Positions 36,039 through 47,837 of a DNA stretch of 64,000 nucleotides are shown here, in pieces. The position numbers and the translations under genes were made by a program. The notes below the pieces were generated by a model that ran no database searches, was not told where the DNA came from, and saw only the letters and a program-made list of their open reading frames with translations. How positions within the stretch are numbered: position 1 is the stretch's first letter; every line of letters starts with the position of its first letter. Origin of the DNA: Inonotus obliquus. Its lineage: Eukaryota; Basidiomycota; Agaricomycetes; Hymenochaetales; Hymenochaetaceae. The stretch is from NCBI GenBank assembly GCA_032164295.1, contig JAJHTX010000009.1, positions 1,953,918-2,017,917 of the forward strand, written 5' to 3'.

Positions 36039-39000
36039 ATGTCTAATTGCCATGGGCATATTCATCCGGAATCCTCAGACTCTTCTTACCCCCAACTGAA
36101 CGTTGGTCCCGGCGCGAAATGGATCAAGCGACTCACACAGGACCGACTCAACCAGTTCACAGGCGGTCATTTCTCAGATGTTAACCTCTCATCCGTCCTC
36201 TTCACACACAGGCTTGATAGCTCTGCGTATGTAAAACTCCAGGTTTGGAGTGCGCCGGACCGCACGAAACCATCTTTCGAAGAAGCTATGAAACAGAAGT
36301 TCCGTCCTGCGAAGAAGGGTGAATCGTTTGGCCCTTCATGGACGAACCATTGGTGGAAAGTCACGTTGAACATACCATCGTTTTGGCAGCAGTACGAACG
36401 GGTTCAGCTTGAGTTCGACCCTGGTTGTGAGGCTATGGTGTTTGCGACGGATGGTACACCACTTCAGGGTATCACTGGTGGTCACGGTGAGTATAGACAG
36501 AAAGGACTGGCACAGTATACCGGTCGCGCTGACTCCTTTCTGCAGGCCATGACAGACGCGTTGACCATATCATTCCGATAGAAGCGCGAAAGATAGGCGT
36601 ATACGAGATTGTAATCGAGAGTAGCTGCAACGGTATGTTTGGTGTTCCAACGGGCGGTGATACTATTGCACCACCAGATATGAACCGCTATTTCACGCTT
36701 ACGAGCGCGGATCTCGTTGTGCCTGACGAAGAAGCGTGGCGCCTCCTATGGGACTTCACGACCTTGCGCGAGATCTCCGAGTCTCTGCCGGGAAACACCG
36801 CACTACAGAACAAAGCAGTGGTGACTGCGAACGCAATCATGAACGCGTTTAAATCTGGAGACCAATCGAGCATCGCTCATGGACGTAAGTTAGCGGAGGA
36901 CGTCTTTGGAAAGGGATGGCAAATGAAGGGAGTGGACATATATGCTGGGGATGTATCGAAAGTCGACGTGTGGGGAATTGGACACTGTCACATTGACACT
37001 GCATGGCTCTGGCCATTCCGGGTCACCCAGCAGAAGGTTGCGCGAAGCTGGTCAACGCAGGTTGATTTAATGGACCGTTACCCAGAACATCGCTTCGCTG
37101 CATCACAGGCGCAGCAGTATAAATGGCTCAAGCAGTTATATCCGAAGCTGTTTGAACGCGTGAAGGAGAAGATTAAGAGCGGCCAGTTCCATGTTGTTGG
37201 TGGTTCATGGGTAGGAGATTCTGGGATAACATATCTTTACCAGTAAACTTACCTAATCTTTTTGTGTAGGTCGAGAACGACTCCAATATGCCCTCAGGAG
37301 AGGCTCTCATACGACAATTCACCTTGGGACAACGCTTCTTTGAGTCGCACTTCGGCATCCGCTGTGAGACTGCATGGCTTCCAGATTCCTTCGGCTTGAC
37401 AGGAGCGTACCCCCAAATAATACGAAGCGCCGGGATGAAATACTTCTTTACGCAGAAGCTGTCCTGGAACAATATCAACGTTTTCCCTCACTCAACGTTT
37501 TCCTGGGTCTGTAGCCGTAATCCTTCTGACCCAAAAGATCGCTAAACTTCTGTATGAAGGTCGGCATTGACGGAACTCAAGTTCTTTGTCACATGACTCC
37601 GGTGAGCTCCCATTACCAATTCCAAGGTCATTGCTGATAGTATTAATACAGGTTGATACCTACACGGCTCAAGCAACAGTCGGGGACGTCCGCAAAGCAG
37701 TTACGAACCACAAAGTGAATGTCTCCGCGCCAAGTCCAGAATCTCTTATCCATTCTTCTACCAGAATCTCGAATCGAACAACACTGCCCTCCTCGTATTC
37801 GGAAATGGCGATGGTGGTGGAGGTCCTCTGAACAAGATGCTCGAGAATGTGTGTTTCCCGTTCCATTCGTTATCCTTTCACGTCTTCTAGACTGAACAAT
37901 CCTAGCTACGACGTATCCGCGCGGCTGCGAATGAATCTCGCGAGCTTCCCGTCGTTGACATGGGCCATTCGATAGATGAATTCTTCCACGACGTTGACGA
38001 AAAGACTGAGCATGGCGAGAAACTTCCTGCATGGCATGGAGAGCTTTACCTCGAGTTCCATCGTGGGACATACACCTCGCACGGTACGTGGGCTAGCATT
38101 GTTTGGGCCTTGCGAAATTAATGAAGGTTTCTCAGGTTCTATCAAGAAAGGTAACAGAAAGTCTGAGATTCTGCTGAGGGATCTAGAAGTAAGTGCTTTA
38201 CCATACTTCAAATTGGTACGTTAGCTGAGAGATACAAAGCTCGTAGCGACATTGGCTTCTATATTCCATCGGAAGACATACGATTATCCAAAGAAGCGAA
38301 TTGAGGACATCTGGGAGAAGGTTCTTCTTTGTCAATGTGAGTGCATGCGATGATAACTCGTCCATCGCTAAACTGAATGATCCGTCACAGTCCACGATGG
38401 TATGTTCTTAGATTTATAATATAGTTATCATTGACTAAACCACCACTAGTACTCCCTGGCTCTAGCATGTTAGTTTCGAAATTTCCTTTGACGACGAAGC
38501 TTTTTCTGATCTATTCACAGAGGCATGGTCTATGAAGATGCGGAACAGTACTACACGGAGGTGCGGAAGGAAGGAAAGGCTCTCATAGATGACGCCCTCG
38601 ACTCCCTCTTGCAGTCTCAGTCCATCGATGTTCCTTCAGGCACACAATTCACGGCGCCGGTATCAGGAACGCTTGTAGCATTCAATACAACGATGTTCCC
38701 TCGCCTTGACGTTGTCCGCGTCCCGTTGGCCGGGTCAGGAGGGGTGAGACTGAAGAATTCCGTTGTGCAGGCAGCTGAAGATGGAAGGAGCGGCTTTGCA
38801 CTGATGCAAGCGCAGGAGGGAATTGGTCTCGCGGTACCTCGTGGACTGTTTGCCGACTGCAGTGCTGCATCTGGTATGAGGTTTTCTGCCTTCTATGGTA
38901 GCTTTGATTGATTGTCTTTGGCCCCAGCATTCACGACGTCTAACAATGACTTCGTCCTGCAGAATGCGTACGTCGAGTTGACCATCCGCGACGGTCGGAT

Positions 39001-40591
39001 CACAAGTGTTATCGACAAGCAAATTGGGTATAACATTCGTATTAGCAGATACGTTTATCTTCTGATCATTCTCCAAGGCGCGAGCTTATTCCCGAAGGCG
39101 AGTCCGGCGGTATGGTTATTTTCGAAGACAGACCAGGATACTGGGATGCATGGGGTGAGTGTTATATCATTTATTAACTGGGTATGCGTGTCTAATGACC
39201 CAAAGATGTTGAAATACACCATTTGGAGAAACGTACACCTCTGAAATTCGCAGATGTCAAAGTTGTCGCCAAAGGACCACTGAGAGCGTCTGTGAGCGCT
39301 GCTGTGAAGTTCGGAAAGAGTACTGCGCACGTCACCGTAAGCCAGATACCTACTAACTGAAGCAGACCACGACTTACACTACATGTATCAGATGTCTTTG
39401 GATGCCGTGACAGGTAGGTGCTCAGCTTCCAGAACACCTTCATTTGAACCAATATGATCACTTTCTAGCAACTGTCACTTCGCAATCTCGACCTTATCTC
39501 CGCTTTGATGCTGACGTCGACTGGCACGAGAGGCACCAATTCTTGAAATGTAGGTCGAATAGCGGCTACCGTTAGCTAGCTCACTGATAGTAACTTCTAA
39601 AGTCGAGCTACCATTGAGCATTCACTCGGACACAGCAACGTATGAATCACAATTTGGATTTGTTCAGCGGCCAACGCACAGGAACACAACTTGGGACGCT
39701 GCGAAGTTCGAGGTTTGTGGTCTCAAGGTACGTTTTGTTTTGATTGCGTGTCAAGAGTGCTGACGCAAGTGAGATCCTAGTATGCAGACCTTAGCGAGTA
39801 TGGATATGGAGTTGCTATTCTATCCGAGTCGAAGTACGGCTTCTCTTGCATCGGAAACGTCCTGCGCATATCACTGCTCCGCGGTGCAACCGCTCCTGAT
39901 GCAGATCAGGACCAGGGTCATCACGAGTTCTCATGGGCCGTGCTTCCGCATATAGGCCATTTCTTGCAATCGGATGTCCCGCAGGCCGCATATTTGTTCA
40001 ACTCTCCTCTCCACGGTATGATTCTAGCCCTGTATCTTTGATAACGTTACTGAGGGAGCGAGCTTCAGTTCGCTATACATCTGCGGATGTTGTGACGAGA
40101 GTCGCGTCGACTCTGCATAAACCTCTCTTCAGCATTCGTGGTGCTCCGAACGTCATCCTCGAGACCGTCAAGAGAGGTGAAGACGACGACTTCAACACAT
40201 CCGGAGTCGATGGGAAGCGCAAGAAACCGAGGACGGTCATATTACGCATCTACGAAGCCTTCGGCGGGCATGCACAAGCTTTCCTTCGTATCTCAGGTGC
40301 TTTGGGCGTCGCAAAGGCGTATGAGACGAACATTCTGGAGGACGAAGGGGATGAGCTGAGCATCTTCCGTGCGGTGGGAGACGCTGGTACTGAGGATGTA
40401 GAGATCAAGTTGAACTTCCGGGGTTTTGAGTTCAAGACTGTGAAACTCGTCCTGGGAAATGCTGGAGTACCGGATGCATCGGAAGAGTGAGTTACTCGCC
40501 TGGCTCAGAGGTACTTATAGACTATTGATATCTTTGCTTTGTTTATGTCAGGACCGTGCGGAAAGATGACTGGGTTAGCGTAACGCCCTGA
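36039..40591 (+). CDS. AMS1: GH38 alpha-mannosidase (Ams1-type)
   Basis: Twenty-one exons encode 1158 residues (yeast Ams1 has 1083). The enzyme is a zinc-dependent class II alpha-mannosidase that trims oligomannosides, normally in the vacuole and delivered without a signal peptide; none is seen here. Zinc ligands lie in [15 protein letters not shown], the nucleophile Asp in [17 protein letters not shown], and the third-ligand His in QFHDVLPGSS. C-terminal beta-domain blocks include [20 protein letters not shown] and [16 protein letters not shown]. Exons: 36039-36486, 36546-37210, 37270-37506, 37560-37601, 37652-37714, 37765-37848, 37906-38083, 38136-38188, 38240-38336, 38391-38399, 38450-38468, 38521-38873, 38928-39027, 39078-39154, 39206-39336, 39392-39413, 39469-39549, 39603-39727, 39781-40015, 40069-40486, 40552-40591. 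The true C-terminus is DDWVSVTP, beyond an in-frame TGA that lies in the last intron. Confidence 0.95.
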
Positions 40592-40818
40592 AGATGGTTA
40601 GTGGAGACTTTAGAAGCAGAATAGCAAGAGTCGTGCAGAGTTGAATAGGACACTATTCATTTCGCTTATAAATATCTATCGACCATTTTGGTGTCTTAGA
40701 TGCACTCTACGGCCGAGCTCATCTCAGAATGTGCAAGATGATTACTGACTGATACAAGACGGTTGTATTGCAATATCGTACAAAACCTAATGACAATCGA
40801 AGGCACGGGAAATCTACT

Positions 40819-42692
40819 TCAATACTCCAAACGATACACGTTGTCAATCAGGTCGGCGCTACGCAAAGGCGTATTCACATCCTTGCCCCCCTTATCGTCC
40901 GACACGACCACAAGGTCAACACGGTTGCTGCCTAACGACTGTAATCCCTCAGGCTTGATGTCATGACTGGTAATGTTGAGCGTCACTTGTAGTATTACTG
41001 TGTGATCAGTGGCCGGCTCGTACAGCCAGCCATCAAAGGATACCTGATTGTCGGCCGCAGGAATGTATAACGCTCGTTCTTTCTCTTCGGGGGGGTCCCC
41101 ATGGTAGACGATATGTTTCACACTCGCGAACTCGGGCGATGGCTTATTGTGCTGCCCATCCTCTATCCTCACCGCATGGCCCTGGCGTCCAATAAGCAGA
41201 GTGTACACGTCGCGCGATTCATCATCGAAGAACCAATGCTGGTTCTTTTGATCGAGCTGCCACTTAGGATTCCTCGTCATTTTTCGCATTTGCCATTGTC
41301 CGCCAAGCGGGAGTATGTTTAAGATACATGCTCCCAATAGGCCACCTGCTGATGCCCTGGCCTTAGGGGTTTTCAAAAATTGTCGATAAAGCTCGTTACC
41401 CTTCTCTGCCTTCCGTACATCGAAGGCTGTATAGACCAAGTTCGCGACGTATTTCGACGCGAATTCCACATACCATTCTCTAGGATCTTTCCCCTGACGC
41501 CTTGCAATAAACACGAGGTGAGAGAATTTCGTCTCGAAGTAGCCACGGCCCATGTCTCTGATAATCTTCACGATTCCATCCCAGTCAACACCGTCGATAT
41601 TCTTAACGATGTCTATTTTATGGTCATCTGGCGTTTCTGCGTTTTCGAACGCAGCACGAGCGCTTGGACCATACAGGCGGAAAAACTTTACCAGAGCACG
41701 CTCCGCGATTGATGTTTTGCGTCCTTGAAGCTTTCGCCTAGTTTAAACATCGTTGTCATAACTTGTTTATGTGATGTTTGTGACTAAACTCTTACGCGGC
41801 AATGATCTCCGCTTCTGAAAACGGCTCCATCCACACAGTCACAAACGACTTATGTTTGGAATAGAAGGTGAAGTGGGTTTCGCGCGGCGATGCCGCCATG
41901 ACAATCTTTCGACTTGATGAGTTGCATGCTTCCACGAAAGACGGGGGCGGAATAAAATTTTGCTCGTTGCTGTCGACGAGGAACCAAGTGTGCTGAGGTA
42001 AAAAGAGGAAATCCGTCTTAACCAATACCGAATGATAAACTCCAGTCGCATGGAAGAGGACGAATTCGCCTGATCTGAACTGATAGATGGTCGTTTGCCG
42101 CGCGAGAAGGCGCTGCGCGAGCAGGACCAAAAGGAACAAGCTCTTCCCTGGCGTACGTACGGTGAGTTTAATGCGCAAAAGAGCGAGAATATCTCTCACC
42201 GATGCCTGGGGTACCGCTGATAACGACACCAGGGACCTCGTCCTCCCCAGAATGCTCGATGTGCAGATCCTTGAACGGATTGTATGGAGGGCCTATTGCG
42301 TCTGACAATTCAATTTCCGGCTTCGGCACATAGCCGCTTTCTATTCCACCTTCTCTGCCGAAGAACTCCCAGATGCGAGCCAAGATAAACCGATACTCGT
42401 CTCGCAGAAGAATTCCACGAGATTTGAAAGAATTAAGCAAGATGGACGGCACTTGATTTTCAACAGTCCATTCCAACGCGGTAATATACTCTGGCACTGG
42501 GACATTTGCTTGATCATCGGGTGCATCGCGTTCAACTTTGTGAGTGACGAAGACGCGGACCGGCTTTTGATCTTTCCAGGTCTGGTGGTACAATGCAGCC
42601 AGACAGCCTATGCACTGGAGATTGCCTATCTTAATGTGTTTCGCGTCAGGGAGATTGCTTGTCACGTCCGACGACGCAGTATCGAGCGACAT
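40819..42692 (-). CDS. CRN/RHS-like P-loop ATPase protein
   Basis: Three exons (42692-42200, 42147-41796, 41737-40819) give 587 residues. The Walker A motif GTPGIGKSLFL is split by the first intron. Around it is a fungal-expanded family signature: PYNPFKDL before the P-loop, then TIYQFRSGEFVLFHATGVY, a Walker-B-like TWFLVDSNEQ and a sensor-like KIVMAASPRE. This layout is shared by Crinkler-type and retrotransposon-hot-spot proteins, in which a P-loop ATPase is joined to a C-terminal nuclease-like or effector domain. The C-terminal 250 residues (FASKYVANLVYTAFD, VKHIVYHGDPP, QVTLNITSHDIKPEG) contain no catalytic motif I can name. There is no secretion signal, so it probably acts inside the cell. 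A MITE lies directly upstream of the start codon. Confidence 0.72.
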
Positions 42693-42697
42693 ACTTA

Positions 42698-42889
42698 GGC
42701 CCCGCTCGGCTGCACCTGTTAGCTAACTTTTTGGCGTATGGGAAAGTTGCTAAGCGAGGTTAGTTAACAGGAAGTGACAAAAAGCGTGACGCGATGGATC
42801 GCATTGCCTGCAAAAGAGCCCTGTGACAGCCTGTGACAAGTCAGTTAACGGGGCTCCCCGTTAGTTAACAGGTGCAGCCGAGCGGGGCC
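42698..42889. mobile_element. 192-bp MITE, PIF/Harbinger-like
   Basis: The element begins GGCCCCGCTCGGCTGCACCT and ends with its reverse complement. The terminal inverted repeats are 30 bp with 29 matches. The direct repeat TTA (42695-42697 and 42890-42892) flanks it as a target-site duplication. A 3-bp TTA duplication with GGSCC-type termini is typical of PIF/Harbinger transposons. It has no coding capacity, so it would need a transposase elsewhere. Confidence 0.88.
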
Positions 42890-42906
42890 TTAGTAGATAG
42901 ATAGTA

Positions 42907-43576
42907 CAGGAAAATACCGGTCCTTTAAACAGTACCGTTCCTTTGAACACCATGACTTTTCTCACTCAATTCTTCACTTATCAGCTCAGAAAAATGCACG
43001 TACTCAAGGACAGTATGTATCACTGAGTCTGCAAATTTACAAGAAATTTGAGCAAGCTGTTGAGTCTAGAGAAACTATACAGTGTTGATATTTGATGAAA
43101 TTCACAGACCTGAGTCGAAACCAATTCCTCCTACAATTTCCCCTGTTATTTAACTGTATAGATAATGTGATACTTTAAAACTATGCTACATATTCTACTT
43201 TCACTCCAAGTTTCAGGGAGAAATTGCGTCTCAATCAATTAATATTGTAAGAAAATCTCAAGAGTGTGATAGTCAAAATGATCGGCGTGCTGACAAAATA
43301 GGATATCTCGGCGACTCATTAGAACCGGAGTGTAATTGATATTAGCGTGACACTACGTCACAAGGTGTTCAAAGGAGTCGTTTTCCGTGACAGAGGCCCT
43401 TGTTTCTTCCCAGGTCCATATCTATTTTTCTAGCACACCTTCCGGCTTAGAAAAAAATCAGCATGTGTCTCCTATAGTATGCTCCATGAACATGTATTTT
43501 AATTTTTGAGAAGTTGTGTGTGGAAAGACCTGGGGGCAGATTTGTAATTGGTGTTTAAAGGAACGGTATTTTCCTG
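42907..43576. mobile_element. 670-bp non-autonomous TIR element with TA target site
   Basis: The ends are inverted repeats: the left end reads CAGGAAAATACCGGTCCTTT and the right end is the reverse complement of CAGGAAAATACCGTTCCTTT, continuing imperfectly for about 27 bp. TA lies on both sides (42905-42906 and 43577-43578), as for Tc1/mariner-type insertions; reading the TIR one base longer would give AGT instead. The left end holds a second imperfect copy of the ACCGTTCCTTTGAACACC motif at 42931. The interior is AT-rich with no usable reading frame. Confidence 0.8.
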
Positions 43577-43884
43577 TAGTGTGATGTGACTGAGGGTATC
43601 CAACCGACGTGACGTGTGACTGACTCAAAGATCACGAGACTATGGAAACATATTACATAACCGTACCAAAGTAAAGTGTAGTCCCAAGTGCTCGACGTGG
43701 TTCATCCGGTGCGGCAGTGACAAAACCGCAGCAAATTTGCCATTGACAACTATCGTGTTCTCTCGTTTGGCTAATCGCGCTCACTGAGTTAGGACTTTCA
43801 GCATACCGCATCTGTTTTATTGGGAAAACTTTGGAACTTACGATGAGGGACCGATGTCAACCTACGTTAGATCCTCTTATCGCC

Positions 43885-44125
43885 GAGCCTTGCAGCTTCT
43901 ACAAGATGCTGGCAATTCAGTCGCAAGTGATACAAGTTCCACTCGACACACGCAAAGGACCAACTACAGCTTGCTTACGACCAACCGACCGCCAACGGCC
44001 TTATTAATACTTCCTGGCTCATGTGGCTCATCGGTGCTGCTCTAGCCTTGCATGGCCCTGTATTTACGACGTCGATGTTTGCTAGATATCTTGTTGCGCT
44101 TGACAGAGGCACTAAGACGGTCCTT
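43885..44125 (+). pseudogene. Decayed copy of the MARVEL-like family
   Basis: Fragments align to the intact gene at 44838-45465: LQLLQDAGN here against LQFLQDAGEGN there, SWLMWLIGAAL against IWIMWLVGAIV, and FARYLVALDRGTK against LAKYLILIERGIK. The fragments lie in different frames, the start and the first two membrane segments are missing, and the segment between the second and third helices is shortened. It looks like a broken duplicate. Confidence 0.6.
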
Positions 44126-44837
44126 TGTGTTGTTGGTCGGCGAGGTGTCGCTGGTGGTGGGAAGGTCCAGCTCCTGATTGTGCTTCAGGTTCCAGTTCGA
44201 CGGCAAGAGACTACATCATATCAGCCCACGACGAAAATCGCCCTGCGAAGCAAGATGCGCACGCCCTCTTCGTCTCTTTCGGTGGCCCATCCATTTTCGA
44301 ACATTGGAAGGCCGCTTTCGTTTCAGATCCCAGAAAGTGCAGTTGGCCGGAAGGTAAAATGGATTCACACTGGCAAAACTATCTGCTTATTACCTCTCTC
44401 CAGCTTGATATTTTCCGTTATTAGGAACAACTGCAGAGTGATACTTGGGGTGGCCCACTCGTTTCGGGATTGCCTTATGTTGATGCATACTTGTGCATAT
44501 TTGTAGGTGATCTAGTAAGTCATTGATCACAGATTTCGACACCGAGCGTTGCCGCCACGGAGAGTGTTCTCTATGAGAACCATTTAATTATGCTACTTTC
44601 GCTGTTCAAGAGGCCGAATGGTTTAGGAAAGGTCCTCTCATTTTCACGCCACAACGCCACCGAATCGACTCGCATTGAAGGACTAAACTATACTCATATT
44701 TGGGAAGGAAAACATGTTAAATTATTTGACTTCTCCTTTTGTTCTTCTCCCTTTATCAGCTCCGAGATGCTGACACACTATAACAGAACTTTGTGCTGTG
44801 TGCTGTTTCGATCTTCTGGATCTCTTTGCGCATAGAG

Positions 44838-45465
44838 ATGGTACGCCTGAGGGAACGCGTTATGGTTACAGAGCGCCAGATGTTGTACTTCGTCACTTTT
44901 CTAATCTCCCTGGTGGAACTCATCCTTACGGCCTATCGCATAAACTCTACGATCGAGAGCTCTAATACTTATGGTGAGCATCATCCCATTAGTCAGAGTT
45001 TAACTTTTTGCATTGAGTTTTGACGTAATAGATCCAATCATCGCTGAGCTTCTGGCGACTTCTATCTTAACCGCTCTCACAGTGCCGTTGATTCTGCAAT
45101 TCCTCCAAGACGCGGGTGAAGGGAATCCAGGCAACGATGGCACCAATCCCCGCAATCAACACCCGAACAAGAGCACGCTTGCATCAATCTTCTTACACCG
45201 GTGGACCGTCGGCCTTCTCAGTCTAGCCATTTGGATTATGTGGTTGGTCGGCGCAATCGTCGCCACACAACGTTGGCCCACGCGCGCCGCAGCCGGTCCA
45301 GGACCACAAGGACCCGTACTAATTGCGATTGTTGCGCTTGCGTGGTGTGCATTTTCCATGGTAACGCTTGCGAAGTACCTTATTCTCATAGAACGAGGGA
45401 TAAAGAGAGTCAATGATGATATCGAGAGACGAACTCGTGCGAGGGAAGAGAAACCCGGTACATGA
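44838..45465 (+). CDS. MARVEL-like four-helix membrane protein, copy 1
   Basis: Two exons (44838-44973, 45032-45465) encode 189 residues. Four hydrophobic segments are visible: YFVTFLISLVELILTAY, IIAELLATSILTALTVPLIL, LLSLAIWIMWLVGAIVA and LIAIVALAWCAFSMVTLAKY. The exon junction falls in the conserved Tyr-Asp-Pro (TYDPIIAELL) and the third helix has WxMWLVGA, as in small Agaricomycete MARVEL-type proteins. Family members in other organisms organise membrane domains or vesicles; the role here is unknown. The C-terminus is short and charged. Two relatives lie downstream on the opposite strand and one broken copy upstream. Confidence 0.75.
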
Positions 45466-45796
45466 AAGGAGTTGCAGCCTCTAGGGAGCTTGTGATTTCT
45501 TCACTTCCCCGCACATCCTCATAGGACGTGACTATAATATTTATTCCTGTCTTTCTAGTCTTGCAGTCATATTAGTTCTTCTATCAACCCTTTCTCATAT
45601 GGGAACTTTTTGTGTAAATGTTTCGCTCGATCCATTCCAACAACGAAAAGTAGATTGACATGACGGTCGTTCAAGACTGCGTCTCTAGCTCGGTGCTGTG
45701 CATGATGTGATATCTTCGCGCGGTTATGTCAATTCCTACGAATGTATGTAACAAGAATATAAAAACAACTCCTGCCTCGTATCACCAATGATCACC

Positions 45797-46481
45797 TCAC
45801 ACCCCACTCATACAACCGATGACCATCGTCATTTCACGTTCAACAGCAACAAGGGACCACGCAAGTGTGAGCGTAATAACCACAGTCCACGAAAGAGCGA
45901 CGATCTCAATCAAGATTTGTCCCGGCTCTCCTGGACCCGCTGCGACGTTGGTCCAGTTACGAGTGGAGACAATAGCACCAACGAGCCACAGGAACCAGAT
46001 AGCAAAGAGAGGGATCCCGAGAGTCCTGGCTCGAAGGAATAAAGGTGGCTGTTGACCGTCAGAATCGTTCGGGTCCGGCTGGAAGTCATCGTCACTATCT
46101 TCAGCTGTGATGCTCAAGCTTTCGAGGGCCAGTAGTACCAGGGGAACAGTGAGAATGGTTAGGATAGAGGCTATAAGGAGCTCAACGATGACTGGGTCTA
46201 TACATTGTCCAACGATGGAATGACGAGATAAAGGTCGGTTGAACATTCTTACAAATGTGAAGGATGAAGAACTCACCATGCGTGTCAGAGTTCTCGTTGG
46301 TAATATGGATTTGATATGCCGTGAGTCCAAGCTCAGTGAAGGCGAACAAACAAGTGATGAGGTACAGTAGCTGTCGCAGCAGGGTATGCTTTGGTTGCTC
46401 TAGCGTAAAAGGGCGGGGTCGGTTTAACCAATCACGGAAGTACCGCAACTGGAACGATAGAAATTGCCTCAGCGTCACCAT
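45797..46481 (-). CDS. MARVEL-like four-helix membrane protein, copy 2
   Basis: Two exons (46481-46277 and 46197-45797) encode 201 residues. Helices are LLYLITCLFAFTELGLTAY, VIVELLIASILTILTVPLVL, LGIPLFAIWFLWLVGAIVS and ILIEIVALSWTVVITLTLAW. An acidic loop (AEDSDDDFQPDPNDSD) between helices 2 and 3 distinguishes it. The intron position, after the first helix and just before Asp-Pro, matches copy 1. It converges with copy 1, so the pair forms an inverted duplication. Confidence 0.75.
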
Positions 46482-47143
46482 TACCTGAACACGGGCAACA
46501 TTGTATTATCGCGATAAGTATTGTGTTGCGCTGGACCTGGACTCTTCGTACCGCGAGGACCAACAGGAAAGATAGCAGGGAGAAAGTAGAAGACGTCGGA
46601 TGGTGCGTTTAGTATGATCTTATCCCATATGATAGATATTACAGATAGCGACTAGCAGTTCCTGACATCGTCCACTGAGGGCATCGTTTCATGCCGGTAA
46701 TATCCCATTTTGAGTATGTGGCGAGAACACTAATTATTCACTGAGCAGATTTATTAGCCAGATTGATAGGCTTTAAGAAGCCTGCGCAACTTCCCCTTCT
46801 GGCGGATGACCGTGGCTTACCAGTTGGACATGCCCGTACATGATAGATGGCCTGATTGAACAGGTTGTCTCGGCTTGCTCAGACAGGCTTTTTCTGGACA
46901 GAAATCATGATGTATTCGACAATTCTAATATACAAACAAAAGTGGCGATGCGTGGACGTAACGAGTCATGACAGGGTTGCACTGAAACGAGGGAGAATCG
47001 TTATTAAACAGCAAATAAGGACGGGCATAGGAAAATTAGAGATTAATTGACACGAAAAACAAAGATCATTAAATGGACTGCCGTATCAGAAAGCTTGTCG
47101 TGGTGTCACCGAACGACAATCTGTCGTAACTTGGAGTTGCATT

Positions 47144-47837
47144 TCATGCGGAACCAGAAGGCTTCTCCTCAATACGTCCATGTGCGGCCTCTGCTCCTCC
47201 ACGCAAAGCGGCGAAATGCAAGGCGGTAAAGAACTTGGCCAAAGAGAGGACACTGAAGGAAATCCATGAAAATGCGACGATAGTAATCAAGATGTGTCCG
47301 TCCTTTCCGGGGCCAGCAATCTCCTTTGTGGGCCATTTGTTCTAGATATTTCCAAGAACGGTGTGAGTCATCATCTCATTATAAACGCTGACAAAACCCA
47401 ATGCAAGATGAACTTACAGTAATAATGGCACCACCGACGAGCCACATGATCCAGAGGATGGAGTTTCCGACAGTCTCGATGCCAAGGGGAGTATATCCGG
47501 AGCCAGGATGCAGATCCTTTGACTTGCGGACTTGAGCGACAACAGTGATAGGAACCCAGAGAATCGTCAGGGCGGAAGTTACGAGAAGCTCAACGACAAT
47601 TGGGTCTCAAAGAGCATTATGAGATGCTAGTATGATTTCTCCATATTGATATACTCACCATAGTCGCCAATGGTGCTCTTGGTGCGGTGGACACGATATC
47701 CCGTCAATCCAAGTTCGACGACTGATACTACCCACTGAGATTAGAGTTAGTGTCCGAAACTCAGATCACCCTAACGTCAAGCATACCAGGAGGGAGTAGA
47801 GGATGGAACGGTGGAAGACATACGCGGCGTATGACAT
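47144..47837 (-). CDS. MARVEL-like four-helix membrane protein, copy 3
   Basis: Four exons (47837-47787, 47734-47659, 47605-47418, 47341-47144) encode 170 residues. It shares DYDPIVVELLVTSALTILWV, SILWIMWLVGGAII, NKWPTKEIAGPGKDG and ILITIVAFSWISFSVLSLAKF with the other copies. Two introns beyond the shared one (in helix 1 and after helix 3) suggest it is closer to the ancestral structure and that copies 1 and 2 lost introns, although intron gain is possible. Confidence 0.72.

Noticed and set aside
40487..40490. Stop codon TGA at 40488-40490 as the end of the mannosidase
   Set aside because: Splicing from GTGAGT at 40487 to the AG at 40551 extends the frame to DDWVSVTP, a better family-like end.
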